Numbered from the stretch's first letter, positions 39,454 to 47,063 are shown. The stretch is DNA of 50,789 nucleotides from DASSHA01 sp035693145 (GCA_035693145.1 DASSHA010000063.1:1-50789); one strand, 5' to 3'. The notes: generated from the sequence alone by a model not told the origin. Numbers and translations: made by a program.

Positions 39454-40227
39454 TCAGTCGGGCGAGAGGGCCAGGTCGTCGCCGGGCGCGACGAGTGCGA
39501 CCGGGCCGTCGTAGCGGGCACGGACGGCATCGATCGTCGCCTGGGGCGCGTAGCCCATCTGGAGGTGGGTCAGGAGCACGCGTGACGCCCCGGTTCGGGC
39601 CGCCAGGTCGCCCACGGCGGTGGCGTCGAGGTGAAGATCGGCGACCGGCGCGGGTCCCGTCCCGAACGAGACTTCCGAGAGCAGCCAGTCCCCGGGCCGG
39701 ATGAGCGGGTCGAGGTCCGACGCGCGGCCGCAGTCGCCCGAGTAGACGAGCGCCGGCCCGTCCGGCGCCGGCGCGACCCTGAATGCGAACGCCTGATCGC
39801 GGTGGGTGACGGGCGCTGCGACGATGGTCAGGCCTGACCCGGGCGCTTCCACCGACCCCGCCCGCAGCGGCTCGATCGCGAGAGCGCCGTCGGCGAACGC
39901 CGGTTCGCCGGACAGGGCGTCGAGTCGGGCCGCGAGCGCGTCCGGCGCGATCACGCGAACCCGTCGGCCGGCGTCGAGCTCGAACCGCAGGTAGTGCCGC
40001 AGCGGGACGAGGTCGACGAAGTGGTCGGGGTGGAGGTGGCTGATGAGGACCGCCGCGAGATCCTCCGGTCGCGTGACCGTGAACAGCCGCGGAAAGGTGC
40101 CCTGGCCGAGGTCCAGCAGGATCGCCGCCCCGTCGCCGCGGACGACATACGCCGAGCCGACGGCCGACGGCCGGTCGGAGTAGGCGGGGCCTGCCCCGGC
40201 GACGAACAGCCGGAGCGACCGGCTCAC
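39454..40227 (-). CDS. Metallo-beta-lactamase-fold hydrolase (RNase Z/PhnP-like)
   Basis: 257-aa MBL-fold enzyme with the binuclear metal motif LISHLHPDHFVDLVP (HxHxDH), the downstream ligands APVTHRDQAFAFRV, LVYSGDCGRASDLDP and the final LLTHLQMG His. Pattern and length fit the ribonuclease Z / cyclic phosphodiesterase (PhnP-like) branch rather than beta-lactamases. It is cytoplasmic. The GTG start overlaps the TerB-like gene stop (GTGA), so this is the last gene of a three-gene operon with a PAS protein and a TerB protein. Substrate unknown. Confidence 0.88.
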   Translation of the reverse strand: MSRSLRLFVAGAGPAYSDRPSAVGSAYVVRGDGAAILLDLGQGTFPRLFTVTRPEDLAAVLISHLHPDHFVDLVPLRHYLRFELDAGRRVRVIAPDALAARLDALSGEPAFADGALAIEPLRAGSVEAPGSGLTIVAAPVTHRDQAFAFRVAPAPDGPALVYSGDCGRASDLDPLIRPGDWLLSEVSFGTGPAPVADLHLDATAVGDLAARTGASRVLLTHLQMGYAPQATIDAVRARYDGPVALVAPGDDLALSPD

Positions 40228-40805
40228 GCTCCGCGCGGTCGGGCGATGAGCCGCCGAGCGATGAGCTTGTCGCCGAACTCGGCGCGCACGGCGGCGACCT
40301 CGGCGCGGTCGAGGTCGAACTCGGCCGCGATCTCGTCGAGCGTCGCGCTCTCGGTGCTCGTGATCGCTTCATCCGCCGCGCTCACGAGCCAGCATGCCCG
40401 GAGGACCGCGAGGCGCTGCTCGGGCGTGGAAGCGCGCCGGAACTCGCGCGTGACGAGGTAGTCCTCGGTCTCACCGTGGGTTCGGGCCTGGAGCTTCGCC
40501 ATCTCGACGACGAGCACCGCCTGCGCTTCGTCGATGTTCGCGTCGGCGACGAGGATGCGTTCCATCTCGGCCGTCTCAGCGTCGCTGATATCGAGATCGG
40601 CGTATGCGGCGCGGGCCAGGACGTAGGCCATCGAGGCCAGCAGCCGCGCGCGGTCCGGAGGCATCGACTCGAGCCGGCCGACGATCCGCCGGACGGTCTC
40701 GGTCTCGCTGGCGTCGACCGGCAGCGGCGCGTTGGAATCGGCGTTCGCCGCGCCAGGACCCGAATCGCGGCTGCCGCCGAGCCCGAGAAACCGCCGGAAT
40801 GCCAC
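40224..40805 (-). CDS. TerB-family protein
   Basis: 193 aa. After a ~40-residue variable lead, residues ~45-185 form a TerB-like all-helical domain: LLASMAYVLARAAYADLDIS, AETAEMERILVADANIDEA, AVLRACWLVSAADEAITSTE and LDEIAAEFDLDRAEV. The acidic residues that end helices are typical of the metal-associated TerB fold (tellurite/stress systems). GTG at 40805 follows the PAS gene stop by 16 nt; upstream frame is open but overlaps the PAS gene. The stop overlaps the MBL gene start. Likely a stress-signalling module. Confidence 0.82.
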   Translation of the reverse strand: MAFRRFLGLGGSRDSGPGAANADSNAPLPVDASETETVRRIVGRLESMPPDRARLLASMAYVLARAAYADLDISDAETAEMERILVADANIDEAQAVLVVEMAKLQARTHGETEDYLVTREFRRASTPEQRLAVLRACWLVSAADEAITSTESATLDEIAAEFDLDRAEVAAVRAEFGDKLIARRLIARPRGA

Positions 40806-40821
40806 CTGGAAGGATCGCGGC

Positions 40822-41373
40822 TCAGCGGCGCGCGTCGAACAGGCGGTGGTACTGCGAGCGCAGCGCCTCGATCTGGGCCTGCGCCGCGCGCCACTCGGCG
40901 CTTTCCGGCGGGATCGCCTCGAGCCGGCGTTCGGCCGCGCGCCATTCGGCGAGTGTCTGACCGGCGGTGTAGACGATCGGGCGATCCCGCTCGCGTTCGT
41001 TGACCGGCTCGAGCACGGCGACAAAGCGGTCGTCGGGCTGCGTGGCGATGATGAACCGGACGCGCCGCCGATCGCCGTCCCGGCGGAGGATCGTCGCCTC
41101 GCCACCGAGGTCCGGGCGGCCCTCGGCCTCCCAGGCATCGCGGAGCGCGGCGTTCGAGTCGGGATCCCGAGGCTCCGGCGAAAAGGTCGAGGAATCTGCG
41201 GCGAGGAGCTCGTCACGCGACATGCCGAACAGCTCGAGCGCCGCCGGGCTCGCGTCGAGGAAGCGTCCGGCCGCGTCGAGGACGATCGTCGCCGGTTCGG
41301 CCTGCACCGTGAGCATCTCCTGCCTGATCCCTCTCCGATCGTTCCCGTCGCGTGCCTCGTCCCCGAACAGCAT
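40822..41373 (-). CDS. PAS-domain protein
   Basis: 183 aa. Residues ~20-125 form a PAS sensor domain: ATIVLDAAGRFLDASPAALEL, FGMSRDELLAADSSTFSPEP, GGEATILRRDGDRRRVRF and IIATQPDDRFVAVLEPV. A helical C-terminus (~135-183; AEWRAAERRLEAIPPESAEW, then a second AEWRAAQAQ) probably mediates dimerisation. There is no kinase or other output domain, so it must signal through a partner, likely the products downstream. ATG at 41373, ~23 nt after a predicted start site set by GTGACA-18-TACTGT. Confidence 0.82.
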   Translation of the reverse strand: MLFGDEARDGNDRRGIRQEMLTVQAEPATIVLDAAGRFLDASPAALELFGMSRDELLAADSSTFSPEPRDPDSNAALRDAWEAEGRPDLGGEATILRRDGDRRRVRFIIATQPDDRFVAVLEPVNERERDRPIVYTAGQTLAEWRAAERRLEAIPPESAEWRAAQAQIEALRSQYHRLFDARR

Positions 41374-41399
41374 TCCGTGCCATCTGCGCGCGACGTCGC

Positions 41400-41432
41400 G
41401 TGACAGTAGCCTGACACGTGTCGTCCTGTCAC
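41400..41432 (-). promoter_or_regulatory. Promoter with nested palindromes for the PAS-TerB-MBL operon
   Basis: On the minus strand -35 GTGACA (41432-41427) and -10 TACTGT (41408-41403) are separated by 18 nt. Within the spacer is a perfect 10-bp palindrome, GACACGTGTC (41413-41422). An outer inverted repeat, GTGACAG (41400-41406) / CTGTCAC (41426-41432), overlaps both promoter elements. A repressor bound here would block RNA polymerase. The transcription start would be near 41396. Confidence 0.6.
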
Positions 41433-41491
41433 CTCCCCGATCGTGGATTCGTGCGTCCCCGGGTCCCGCCGCGCACGCGGCACGTGGACAT

Positions 41492-41528
41492 GAAAAAGCG
41501 GCCGCCGTGTCGCCACGTGCGGCCGCTT
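41492..41528 (-). terminator. Rho-independent terminator of the GlsB/YeaQ gene
   Basis: Perfect 10-bp stem AAGCGGCCGC (41496-41505) / GCGGCCGCTT (41519-41528), extendable by CGTG/CACG into the 13-nt loop. Read on the minus strand it is followed by a TTTTT run (41497-41493). It lies 22 nt after the stop of the minus-strand gene at 41551. Confidence 0.85.
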
Positions 41529-41550
41529 CGAGAGCTTCGAGGGACGATCG

Positions 41551-41832
41551 TCAGACGCGAGGCGCGCCCGTTCGTGTTCGTCCGGTGACTGCGCTCCAGA
41601 TCAGGACGAGGATCACCGCGCCGATGACGGCCACGACGATCGTCGGGATGTTGATCCCGGTCACATAGTCGTTGCCACCGGTCAGCACGCCCGCGATGAA
41701 CCCACCGACGAGGGCACCGATGATCCCGAGCACGATGTGCCCGATCACGCCGAGACTCTCATCGCCGCGCACGAGCATGCCCGCGATGTATCCCGCGATC
41801 GCCCCCACGATGATCCAGGAAATGATGCCCAC
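41551..41832 (-). CDS. GlsB/YeaQ/YmgE-family stress membrane protein
   Basis: 93-aa transglycosylase-associated-type membrane protein with three transmembrane helices: GIISWIIVGAIAGYIAGMLV, IGHIVLGIIGALVGGFIAGVL and IPTIVVAVIGAVILVLIW. The Gly-x-x-x-Gly spacing and length are standard for the family, which is induced by envelope, acid or general stress; its biochemical role is unknown. The GTG at 41832 has a strong GGAGGAG 8 nt upstream, and a hairpin/U-tract terminator follows the stop, so this is a monocistronic, probably highly expressed gene. Confidence 0.92.
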   Translation of the reverse strand: MGIISWIIVGAIAGYIAGMLVRGDESLGVIGHIVLGIIGALVGGFIAGVLTGGNDYVTGINIPTIVVAVIGAVILVLIWSAVTGRTRTGAPRV

Positions 41833-41871
41833 TGGTTCGACTCCTCCGTTCTCCGAATTCGCACAGTTGCG

Positions 41872-41883
41872 TGATCCGGATCA
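41872..41883. promoter_or_regulatory. 12-bp perfect palindrome TGATCCGGATCA
   Basis: TGATCCGGATCA is its own reverse complement and lies 40 nt upstream of the GlsB-like start, overlapping a possible TTGATG -35 on the minus strand. A candidate operator; the binding protein is unknown. Confidence 0.45.
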
Positions 41884-41979
41884 TCAACGCTGGCGGGTCA
41901 CGTCTCCGACGTCATGACCGCGTCTGGCGCTTGCGAAATTACGACGAACGTGCTGCACGGGAGCGTGATCGCCGTCGGT

Positions 41980-42693
41980 TCAGGCGCTCGCCGTGTCGAC
42001 GAGCGGGACGTCGACGAGATGCTCGGCGACGAACCAGACCTGGAGCTCGTTGCGCCGCAGCACGTCGCTCATCAGCAGGTCGTTCGTGCCCCAGTCCTTG
42101 CTCTTCTCGGTCGCGTCAATCGCGTCGCGAACCTCCGAGATGATCGTCTCGTGCGCGTCGAGCAGCCGGGTGATCATGGCCGGGACTTCCTCGGCGCCGT
42201 CGGGCGGGCGCTCGATCTTCGTGATCTCGGCCGCCTGGCGCGGGTCGCCGACGGCAATCCCGCCGAGCGTCTGGACCCGCTCGGCGACGAGATCGACGAG
42301 CTCGAGCTGCTCCTCGGCGTGCTTGTCGAACAGCAGGTGCAGCTGGTAGAAGGTCGGGCCGGCGACGAGCCAGTGATGCTTCTTGTACATCGCGTACAGG
42401 ATCAACGTGTCCGAGAGGACCTGGTTGAGGAGCTCACAACTCTTCGATCGAGCGTCGGAGCCGAGCGAGATCGGCAGATCGCGAAGCGTCCCGAACCGCT
42501 GGATCTCGACGCCGCGCGTGTCCATCACCGGGTCCGGCGACATCCCGCGACCGCGGCCGTTGCTCGTCGCGGTGCTCGCCGAGCGGTTCGAGGCGGCGCT
42601 CGTGCCGCTCATGTTCGAGGCGGACCGACCGCTTGACGAGCGCGCGCTCGTCGTGCGTCGACCGGTGGATTTCGCAGTGGTGGTCGTCGCCAT
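41980..42693 (-). CDS. dps: Dps-family ferritin-like DNA-binding protein
   Basis: 237 aa. Residues ~60-230 are a Dps four-helix ferritin domain with the ferroxidase-site segments LILYAMYKKHHWLVAGPTFY and LHLLFDKHAEEQLELVDLVAERV, plus VPAMITRLLDAHETIISEVR. It oxidises and stores iron using H2O2 and protects DNA under stress. An unusual ~55-residue N-terminal tail is rich in Ser/Thr/Arg and low in complexity (TTTTAKSTGRRTTSARSSSG), longer than in E. coli Dps, and should bind DNA. ATG at 42693 with GAGGAGG 6 nt upstream. It sits next to the GlsB-like gene on the same strand. Confidence 0.9.
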   Translation of the reverse strand: MATTTTAKSTGRRTTSARSSSGRSASNMSGTSAASNRSASTATSNGRGRGMSPDPVMDTRGVEIQRFGTLRDLPISLGSDARSKSCELLNQVLSDTLILYAMYKKHHWLVAGPTFYQLHLLFDKHAEEQLELVDLVAERVQTLGGIAVGDPRQAAEITKIERPPDGAEEVPAMITRLLDAHETIISEVRDAIDATEKSKDWGTNDLLMSDVLRRNELQVWFVAEHLVDVPLVDTASA

Positions 42694-42985
42694 CTGGTGC
42701 CTCCTCGCACGCTTCGATTCGCGGACATCCCCATGCTCGGCGCGCGCGTGCAACGCCTGCCGGCGCCGCCTCGCGGGTCGCCTTGCGATGCCGTGACAGC
42801 CGCGCGGCCGTGCGGCCATGCGCGCAGCTTTGCCCGGCCCGCCGAATTCATGCCGCTGTCCGATGATTGCGCCCGCAACTTCCGATCGAAGCGCAGGACT
42901 ACGAGCGGAAGACGACCCGCACGATCCCGGTCATCGCGCTCCGCCGCGTCTGATCGGCCGCTTCCGCCGCTGATCGCGCGGGCCG
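42694..42985. other. Gap upstream of dps
   Basis: 292 nt between the MoaD-like gene end and dps. Contains the dps ribosome site, a weak TTGCAC-17-GGATGT possible promoter on the minus strand and an imperfect GC-rich inverted repeat around 42801-42825. No gene supported. Confidence 0.4.
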
Positions 42986-43249
42986 TCAGCCCCCGGCGAC
43001 TGCCGGGATGACGTGCACGACCGAACCGTTCGGGACCGGCGTTTCGAGCCTGGCCGGCTCGCCGTCGACGAAGACGTTGATGTGACGTCGGATGGCCGGC
43101 CCGGGCTCGAGCACGCGGTCGGCGACGCCGGGCCATCGGGCGTCGAGCGCCCGAACGACCTCGTGCACCGTCGTCGCCTCGACCTGCGCCACCCTCGGCA
43201 GCTCGGCGACGACGAGCGCGAGCGACGAGGGCAGGTGGACGGTCACCAT
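42986..43249 (-). CDS. MoaD/ThiS-like ubiquitin-fold protein with C-terminal GG
   Basis: 87-aa beta-grasp protein ending in AVAGG, the diglycine C-terminus required for adenylation and thiocarboxylation of MoaD/ThiS sulfur carriers. Other pieces: TVHLPSSLALVVAEL, TTVHEVVRALDARWPGV, HINVFVDGEPARL and VVHVIPAVAGG. No molybdopterin synthase large subunit, thiamine gene or E1-like MoeB/ThiF is present in the window. Gene order is beta-propeller then this gene, separated by 43 nt, so they are probably one operon. The sulfur or conjugation target is unknown. Confidence 0.88.
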   Translation of the reverse strand: MVTVHLPSSLALVVAELPRVAQVEATTVHEVVRALDARWPGVADRVLEPGPAIRRHINVFVDGEPARLETPVPNGSVVHVIPAVAGG

Positions 43250-43292
43250 CGTTCGATGCCCCCGGGCTGCGTAGCGGCCGGCGTCGAGACCT

Positions 43293-44375
43293 TCAGCCGG
43301 CGATCCGGACCGCGTCGACAGACCAGATCGGCGGCAGCGTCGTGCTGATGCTCGACCATGAATCGCCGTTGTCGCGGCTCGCCCACAGCTGCCCGCCGCT
43401 CGTTCCGAAGTAGATCCCGACGGGATCGAGCTCGTCGCGCGCCATCGCCTCGCGCAGGACGGCGATGTAGGCGTCCTCCTGCGGCAGCCCGTCGGACAGG
43501 CGGGCCCACGAGTCGCCGCCGTCGGACGTCCGGTAGACGGCAGCCGATCCATCCGGCATGAACCGCCCCCGGTCCGGTTGGGTGAGCGGGATCGTCCAGG
43601 CCGTCTTCGGGTCGCGTGGGTGGGTGACCATCGGGAAGCCGAAGTCGGTCGGCAGGGACCCGGTGATCTCCTCCCACTGCCGCCCGCCGTCGAGCGAGCG
43701 GTAGACGCCGCAGTGGTTCTGCTGGTAGAGGTGCTCGGGCTCGCCGGCGGCCATGACGAGCTTGTGGACGCACATTCCCGTCTCCGGCGGTGGTCCCGGG
43801 ATGAAGTCCGCCCGGACGCCCTTGTTGCGGGCCGTCCATGTCGCGCCCCCATCCGTCGTCTCGAACGTGCCGACGGCCGAGATCGCAACCCACATCCGGT
43901 TCGGGTCGCTGGGGTGGGGGATGATCGTGTGCAGGATGAGGCCGCCGGCGCCGGCCTGCCACGTCGGGCGGGATGGGTGGTTCGTGAGACCCTCGACGTG
44001 CTGCCACGTCTCGCCGCCGTCGTCGCTCCGGAACAGGCCCGCCGGGCCGACGCCGGCGTACACGGAACCGTGGGCCGCGGTCACGTTCCACACGGCCGAG
44101 ATCTTCGGCGCGGCCTCGTCGTCTCCGTACGTCAGCCCGGCGCTCGACTGCTGCCAGGTCGCGCCGAGGTCGTCGCTTCGGAAGACCGTCGGCCCGAACC
44201 ACGGGCTGCCTCCACCCGCGTACAGCCGGCCGGTCGCGGCGTCGTAGCTGATGTCCTGGATCGGCCAGCCCTCGCACGTCGGTCCGCGGACCTCCCATCG
44301 GTCACGCGCCGGGTCGCCCTCAACGATGAAGGCGCCCTTCTTCGTGCCGACGAGGAGCAGCAGTCGTTCCGGCAT
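43293..44375 (-). CDS. Asp-box (BNR) beta-propeller protein, sialidase-like
   Basis: 360 aa made of six to seven repeats with the Asp-box S/T-x-D-x-G-x-x-W: FRSDDLGATW, FRSDDGGETW, FETTDGGATW, YRSLDGGRQW, YRTSDGGDSW and WASRDNGDSW. It opens LLLLVGTKKGAFIVEGDP, typical of the cytoplasmic 'exo-alpha-sialidase' annotation group; the Arg triad of true sialidases cannot be confirmed and no signal peptide is seen. ATG at 44375 with GAGGG 7 nt upstream and TACGCT (44415-44410) as a likely -10. It is paired with the MoaD-like gene downstream. Confidence 0.85.
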   Translation of the reverse strand: MPERLLLLVGTKKGAFIVEGDPARDRWEVRGPTCEGWPIQDISYDAATGRLYAGGGSPWFGPTVFRSDDLGATWQQSSAGLTYGDDEAAPKISAVWNVTAAHGSVYAGVGPAGLFRSDDGGETWQHVEGLTNHPSRPTWQAGAGGLILHTIIPHPSDPNRMWVAISAVGTFETTDGGATWTARNKGVRADFIPGPPPETGMCVHKLVMAAGEPEHLYQQNHCGVYRSLDGGRQWEEITGSLPTDFGFPMVTHPRDPKTAWTIPLTQPDRGRFMPDGSAAVYRTSDGGDSWARLSDGLPQEDAYIAVLREAMARDELDPVGIYFGTSGGQLWASRDNGDSWSSISTTLPPIWSVDAVRIAG

Positions 44376-44791
44376 CGGTCGTCCCTCTTCGTCCGTTTGA
44401 TCGTGTCGAAGCGTAGACGCCACGGCCGCGTCGGGTTCATCGGTCACGCCTTGCGATACGCGAGGGTTTCGCGGCCGCCGCGCTCCCGGCTCGACCAGGT
44501 CCGGCGTCGGGTTGCCCGCCAGGAAACGATTTCCGACCGCCCGTGGCTGGTCGTTGCTCCCGGGGGTCGCAGCCGACGCCATCCATCGCCTCGCGCGGTT
44601 CCATCTGTCCCCCGTGCGCAACGCGGCGACATGCAGGTGCCGAAAACGTACCCCGGGAGGCAACGCACGCGGCGGCCCAGGGACCGTGCGGCAGTTCGGC
44701 GCGTTTCCCGACCGCCATGGGCGCCGGCGCATACTCGGGAGCGGCTCGGCCGACGACGGGACGGCGGGCCGCAGCGCGAGGGGAGCAACAG
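44376..44791. other. 416-nt divergent intergenic region
   Basis: No supported gene. Holds a minus-strand TACGCT (44410-44415) for the beta-propeller gene, a plus-strand CATACT (44730-44735) and Shine-Dalgarno GGGGAG for the nuclease, and an inverted repeat GGAAA-CGA-TTTCC at 44522-44534. The middle ~300 nt has no recognised riboswitch or RNA. Confidence 0.5.
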
Positions 44792-45742
44792 GTGCGGACC
44801 CGGGACCTCGGGCGCGTTCGGATCGCGCGGGTCGCGCAGGCGACCCTCCTGATCGTCGCGGTGCTCGTCGCCTACAACGTCGGGGCGTCGCGTCGGGCGG
44901 CAGGAGTCGCGCCGGGCTCGGGTGGCTCGGTCCGTGCGGCGGCGAGCACGGCGACGCCGACGGCATCGACGATCGGTCGATCCGCTGAAGGGTCGACCGC
45001 CGCGTCGACCCAACCGCCGCCAGAAGCGAGCGCCGACGCGAGCGACGACGCGAGCGCCGAAGCGAGCGCCGACGCCGCCCGGTTCGGCCTCGCTCCGTCC
45101 GGGACCACCGAGCAGGCGCGTGTCGTCCGCGTCGTGGACGGGGACACGATCGTCGTCGACCGCGGTCGAGGCGACGAGAAGCTCCGCTACATCGGCATGG
45201 ACACGCCGGAGACGGTCGACCCGAACAGCCCGGTCGAATGGATGGGCCCGCAGGCCTCGAAGGCGAACAGCGCGCTCGTCGCCGGCCGGACGGTCTGGCT
45301 CGAGAAGGACGTCTCCGAGGTCGACCGCTACGACCGGCTGCTCCGCGACGTCTGGTTGCGCGACGAGAGCCGGCCCGGCGGTTGGCTGTTCGTCAACCTC
45401 GAGCTCGTCAGGACCGGGTTCGCGCAGGTTTCGACGTTCCCGCCCGACGTTCGATACGTCGATATCCTGCTCGCCGCCGAGCGCGAAGCCCGCGCTGCCG
45501 GCATCGGGCTATGGGGTCCGGCCCCGTCCGACGCCGTCAAGCCGACGGCGGTTGGGCTCGTCGGACCGCTGCCGTCCGGCGACTCGGGGACCGGTTGCAG
45601 CCCGTCCTACACGCCCTGCCTGCCGATCGTCGGCGACCTCGACTGCGCCGACGTCCGGGCGCTGGGCAAGGCGCCCGTGACGGTCGTGGGCCCGGACGTC
45701 TACCGGCTCGATGGCGATGGCGACGGACGGGGTTGCGACTGA
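44792..45742 (+). CDS. Thermonuclease-family nuclease with excalibur-like tail
   Basis: 316 aa. An N-terminal membrane anchor (TLLIVAVLVAYNVG) is followed by an Asp/Ala/Ser low-complexity linker (~55-95) of repeated ASADAS-type units. The staphylococcal-nuclease domain spans ~110-245 with VVRVVDGDTIVVDRG, RYIGMDTPET, KDVSEVDRYDRLLRDVWL and ELVRTGFAQVSTFPPDVRY. The C-terminus has CSPSYTPCLP then an excalibur-type calcium motif RLDGDGDGRGCD with terminal cysteines. It should act as an extracellular, Ca-dependent nucleic-acid hydrolase. GTG at 44792 with GGGGAG 6 nt upstream. Confidence 0.88.
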   Translation: MRTRDLGRVRIARVAQATLLIVAVLVAYNVGASRRAAGVAPGSGGSVRAAASTATPTASTIGRSAEGSTAASTQPPPEASADASDDASAEASADAARFGLAPSGTTEQARVVRVVDGDTIVVDRGRGDEKLRYIGMDTPETVDPNSPVEWMGPQASKANSALVAGRTVWLEKDVSEVDRYDRLLRDVWLRDESRPGGWLFVNLELVRTGFAQVSTFPPDVRYVDILLAAEREARAAGIGLWGPAPSDAVKPTAVGLVGPLPSGDSGTGCSPSYTPCLPIVGDLDCADVRALGKAPVTVVGPDVYRLDGDGDGRGCD

Positions 45743-45782
45743 ACGCCGCGCGTTTGCGCCACCCGAACCGACGCGCCGCCGC

Positions 45783-45788
45783 TACGCT
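45783..45788 (+). promoter_or_regulatory. -10-like hexamer TACGCT before the NagZ-like gene
   Basis: TACGCT lies 3 nt before an ATG (45792) and 6 nt before the in-frame GTG (45795); the latter matches the spacing seen elsewhere. Confidence 0.4.
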
Positions 45789-45791
45789 CGA

Positions 45792-47045
45792 ATGGTGAGA
45801 TCGGTCTCCCGGCGACGGTTCCTCGCCGGGCTCGCGTTCGGTGCCGGCGCCGTCGCGCTCGGCGGCTGCGCGAGCCCGCCCGAATCGTCCTCGCCGTCGC
45901 CCGCAGGCCAGCAGCCGACACCGACGCTCGCACCGCCGCCATCGCCGTCAAGGGCCAGCGCGTCGCCGACCCAGGCACCGACCGCCACGCCGACGTCGAC
46001 CGCGACGAGCGAGCGGGAGCTGCGGGCGATGATCGGGCGCCTGCTCGTCGTCGGATTCCGCGGCTCGACGCTGTCAGCGTCGCCGGAGATCCGCGACGCC
46101 ATCGAGGCCGGGAATCTCGGCGGGGTCATCCTGTTCGACCGCGACCAGCTGACGCGAGGGACGCGGAACATCACCTCGCCGGGCCAGCTGGCGGCGCTCA
46201 CCAAGGCCCTCCACGCGGCGGCGCCGGGCCGACTGATCGTGGCTGTCGACGAGGAGGGTGGTCGCGTCGCCCGGCTCGGCCCCCAGGACGGCTTCCCGGC
46301 GACCGAGTCGGAGGCGGCGCTCGGTGAGCGGAACGACCTCGCCCACACGCGCACGGCGACTGGCGCGATGGCACGAACCCTCGCCTCGATGGCGATCGGT
46401 CTGAACTTCGCGCCGGTCGTGGACCTGAACCTCAACCCGCGCAACCCGGCGATCGGAGCGCTCGACCGCAGCTTCTCGGCCGATCCGGCGGTCGTCGTCG
46501 CGAACGCCTCGGTCGAGATCGAGGCGCATCACGCGGCCGGCGTGAAGAACGCGATCAAGCACTTCCCGGGCGAGGGGAGCGCGACCGGCAACACCGACTT
46601 CGGCGTCGTCGACGTGACCGCGACCTGGTCCCGCAAGGAGCTGGATCCATTCCGCTCCCTCGTCTCGGCCGGGCTTCCGGACGCCGTCATGGTCGGCCAC
46701 ATCGTGAACCGGACGCTCGATCGAACCTATCCCGCCGCACTCTCGAAGGCGACCGTCACGGGCCTCCTCCGCGGCGAGCTCGGCTGGTCCGGCGCGGTCG
46801 CCAGCGACGACCTCCAGGCGGCGGCGATCACGAAGGCCTTCGGCGCACAGGAGGCGATCGAACGCGCGCTCGTCGCCGGCGTCGACCTCCTCGTCTTCGC
46901 CAACCAGCAGGTCTACGACGGGCAGATCGTCGCCCACACGATCGACACGATCGTCGGCCTCGTTCGCGCGCGGCGCGTGAGCGAGAACCTCATCGAGGCT
47001 GCCGCCGCGCGCGTCGAGACGCTGGCCGCCCCGGTTCGCGGCTGA
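45792..47045 (+). CDS. GH3 NagZ-like lipoprotein with altered acid/base loop
   Basis: 417 aa (416 from the GTG at 45795). TAT-type signal SRRRFLAGLAFGAGAVALGGC with a lipobox, then a Pro/Ser/Thr linker to ~80. The GH3 TIM barrel has GGVILFDRDQL, LIVAVDEEGGRVARLG, LNFAPVVDLNLNPRNP and AHHAAGVKNAIKHFPGEG. The nucleophile Asp is present in SGAVASDDLQAAAI (~residue 339), but the catalytic His loop, DSH in NagZ (KHFPGHG...DSH), reads KHFPGEGSATGNTDFG, with Asp in place of His. It may therefore not be a normal beta-N-acetylglucosaminidase. It follows the nuclease gene by 49 nt. Confidence 0.85.
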   Translation: MVRSVSRRRFLAGLAFGAGAVALGGCASPPESSSPSPAGQQPTPTLAPPPSPSRASASPTQAPTATPTSTATSERELRAMIGRLLVVGFRGSTLSASPEIRDAIEAGNLGGVILFDRDQLTRGTRNITSPGQLAALTKALHAAAPGRLIVAVDEEGGRVARLGPQDGFPATESEAALGERNDLAHTRTATGAMARTLASMAIGLNFAPVVDLNLNPRNPAIGALDRSFSADPAVVVANASVEIEAHHAAGVKNAIKHFPGEGSATGNTDFGVVDVTATWSRKELDPFRSLVSAGLPDAVMVGHIVNRTLDRTYPAALSKATVTGLLRGELGWSGAVASDDLQAAAITKAFGAQEAIERALVAGVDLLVFANQQVYDGQIVAHTIDTIVGLVRARRVSENLIEAAAARVETLAAPVRG

Positions 47046-47063
47046 CCGTCGCGTGGCGCGGCG

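Noticed and set aside
44512..44791. Riboswitch-like GC-rich leader upstream of the nuclease
   Set aside because: I compared it mentally with c-di-AMP, cobalamin and c-di-GMP motifs and found no conserved core; reported only as a gap.
44444..45013. Possible gene in the 44.4-44.8 kb gap
   Set aside because: Low-complexity Arg/Gly/Pro content, poor codon-position bias and overlap with the nuclease start.
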